A stretch of DNA of 64,000 nt from Scandinavium goeteborgense (GTDB lineage: Bacteria > Pseudomonadota > Gammaproteobacteria > Enterobacterales > Enterobacteriaceae). Under the pieces are notes generated by a model. The model did no database searches. It saw only the letters and a list, made by a program, of their open reading frames with translations, and was not told where the DNA came from. The DNA lies in assembly GCF_003935895.2 (NCBI RefSeq), contig NZ_CP054058.1, positions 4,073,177 to 4,137,176 on the forward strand. Direction: 5' to 3'. Of the stretch, positions 63,331-64,000 are shown piece by piece. How positions within the stretch are numbered: the stretch's first letter is position 1; every line of letters begins with the position of its first letter. The position numbers and the translations under genes are program-made.

Positions 63331-64000
63331 TTGCTAAACTCATTTAAACTTTCGCTTCAATATATTCTGCCTAAACTGTGGCTCACCCGCCTCGCAGGCT
63401 GGGGCGCAAGCAAACGAGCAGGCTGGCTGACGAAGCTGGTCATTGACCTGTTCGTGAAATGCTACAAAGTCGACATGAAAGAAGCGCAAAAGCCGGATAC
63501 CGCCAGCTATCGCACCTTCAACGACTTCTTTGTACGCCCGCTGCGTGACGAAGTGCGTCCGATTGACACCGATCCAAGCGTGCTGGTGATGCCGGCAGAT
63601 GGCGTAATCAGCCAGCTTGGCAAAATCGAAGACGACAAAATCCTGCAGGCGAAGGGCCATAACTACAGCCTTGAAGCGCTGCTGGCAGGCAACTACCAGA
63701 TGGCGGACCTGTTCCGTAACGGTTCTTTTGCCACGACTTATCTTTCGCCGCGCGACTATCACCGCGTACACATGCCGTGCAACGGTATCCTGCGCGAAAT
63801 GATTTATGTGCCGGGCGATCTGTTCTCCGTTAACCATTTGACCGCGCAGAACGTGCCGAACCTGTTCGCCCGTAACGAACGCGTCATCTGCCTGTTTGAT
63901 ACTGAATTTGGCCCAATGGCGCAGATTCTGGTCGGCGCGACTATCGTTGGCAGTATTGAAACCGTTTGGGCTGGCACCATTACCCCGCCGCGCGAAGGCA
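63331..64000 (+). CDS. psd: Psd, phosphatidylserine decarboxylase proenzyme (5' part)
   Basis: The first 223 codons; the gene runs off the right edge. TTG start after GGAGGCTACC, giving [20 protein letters not shown] as in E. coli. [12 protein letters not shown] (about 141-152) is part of the active site; the LGST self-cleavage site lies beyond the window. It makes phosphatidylethanolamine at the inner membrane. 91 bp after rsgA in the same direction. Confidence 0.96.
   Translation, partial: MLNSFKLSLQYILPKLWLTRLAGWGASKRAGWLTKLVIDLFVKCYKVDMKEAQKPDTASYRTFNDFFVRPLRDEVRPIDTDPSVLVMPADGVISQLGKIEDDKILQAKGHNYSLEALLAGNYQMADLFRNGSFATTYLSPRDYHRVHMPCNGILREMIYVPGDLFSVNHLTAQNVPNLFARNERVICLFDTEFGPMAQILVGATIVGSIETVWAGTITPPREG

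Overview
The window is a chromosomal segment of an Enterobacteriaceae genome, close to Enterobacter, Lelliottia or Leclercia. Most genes match Escherichia coli K-12 proteins almost residue for residue and keep the order of the E. coli ytfP-to-psd region (about 94-96 min). The genus is inferred from gene content and was not tested by comparison.

Layout. 1-6445: ytfP (partial), tamB, tamA and msrA, the outer-membrane TAM assembly pair and a methionine sulfoxide reductase. 6449-14699: an accessory block absent from this spot in E. coli, where msrA and ytfL are neighbours. It holds a LacI-type regulator, four tandem Gfo/Idh/MocA oxidoreductases, a GPH-family sugar symporter and an orphan glycosyltransferase. 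14872-23570: ytfL, ytfK, ytfJ, cysQ, cpdB, ytfH/qorB with a palindromic operator between them, an extra AraC-family gene and ytfF. 23587-28204: a small secreted protein made of three 27-residue repeats (where E. coli has ytfE), cycA, fklB, ytfB and an extra EamA transporter. 28351-30406: the rplI-rpsR-priB-rpsF operon with its S6:S18 leader, and yjfY. 30488-37221: the complete L-ascorbate system, ulaABCDEF with divergent ulaG and ulaR. 37218-42008: yjfP, bsmA, yjfN, aidB and an MHS transporter that occupies the position of E. coli yjfIJKLMC. 42091-47688: nsrR-rnr-rlmB, purA and yjeT. 47707-49158: a complete IS4-family element between yjeT and hflC. 49185-59495: the hflX/hfq/miaA/mutL/amiB/tsaE/nnr superoperon on the minus strand. 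59494-64000: queG, a datA-like cluster of DnaA boxes, three tRNA-Gly(GCC) genes, orn, rsgA and the start of psd.

How it works together. The conserved core covers translation (S6, S18, L9, RlmB, RsgA, tRNA-Gly, MiaA, QueG), RNA decay (RNase R, Orn, Hfq), envelope biogenesis (TamAB, AmiB, Psd, YtfB), membrane-protein quality control (HflKC), mismatch repair (MutL) and nucleotide synthesis (PurA). The accessory pieces are metabolic: the oxidoreductase/symporter cluster with LacI-like and CRP-like sites looks like an inducible, catabolite-controlled pathway for an unidentified sugar, glycoside or cyclitol, and ula supplies ascorbate use.

The best candidates for something undescribed are the four-oxidoreductase cluster (7698-13773), whose third enzyme has lost the usual Rossmann glycine motif and has a DKAP in place of EKP, and the periplasmic repeat protein at 23587-23883. 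Regulatory features worth checking are the protected left end of the IS element, the attenuator-like terminator before ytfL and the datA-like locus.
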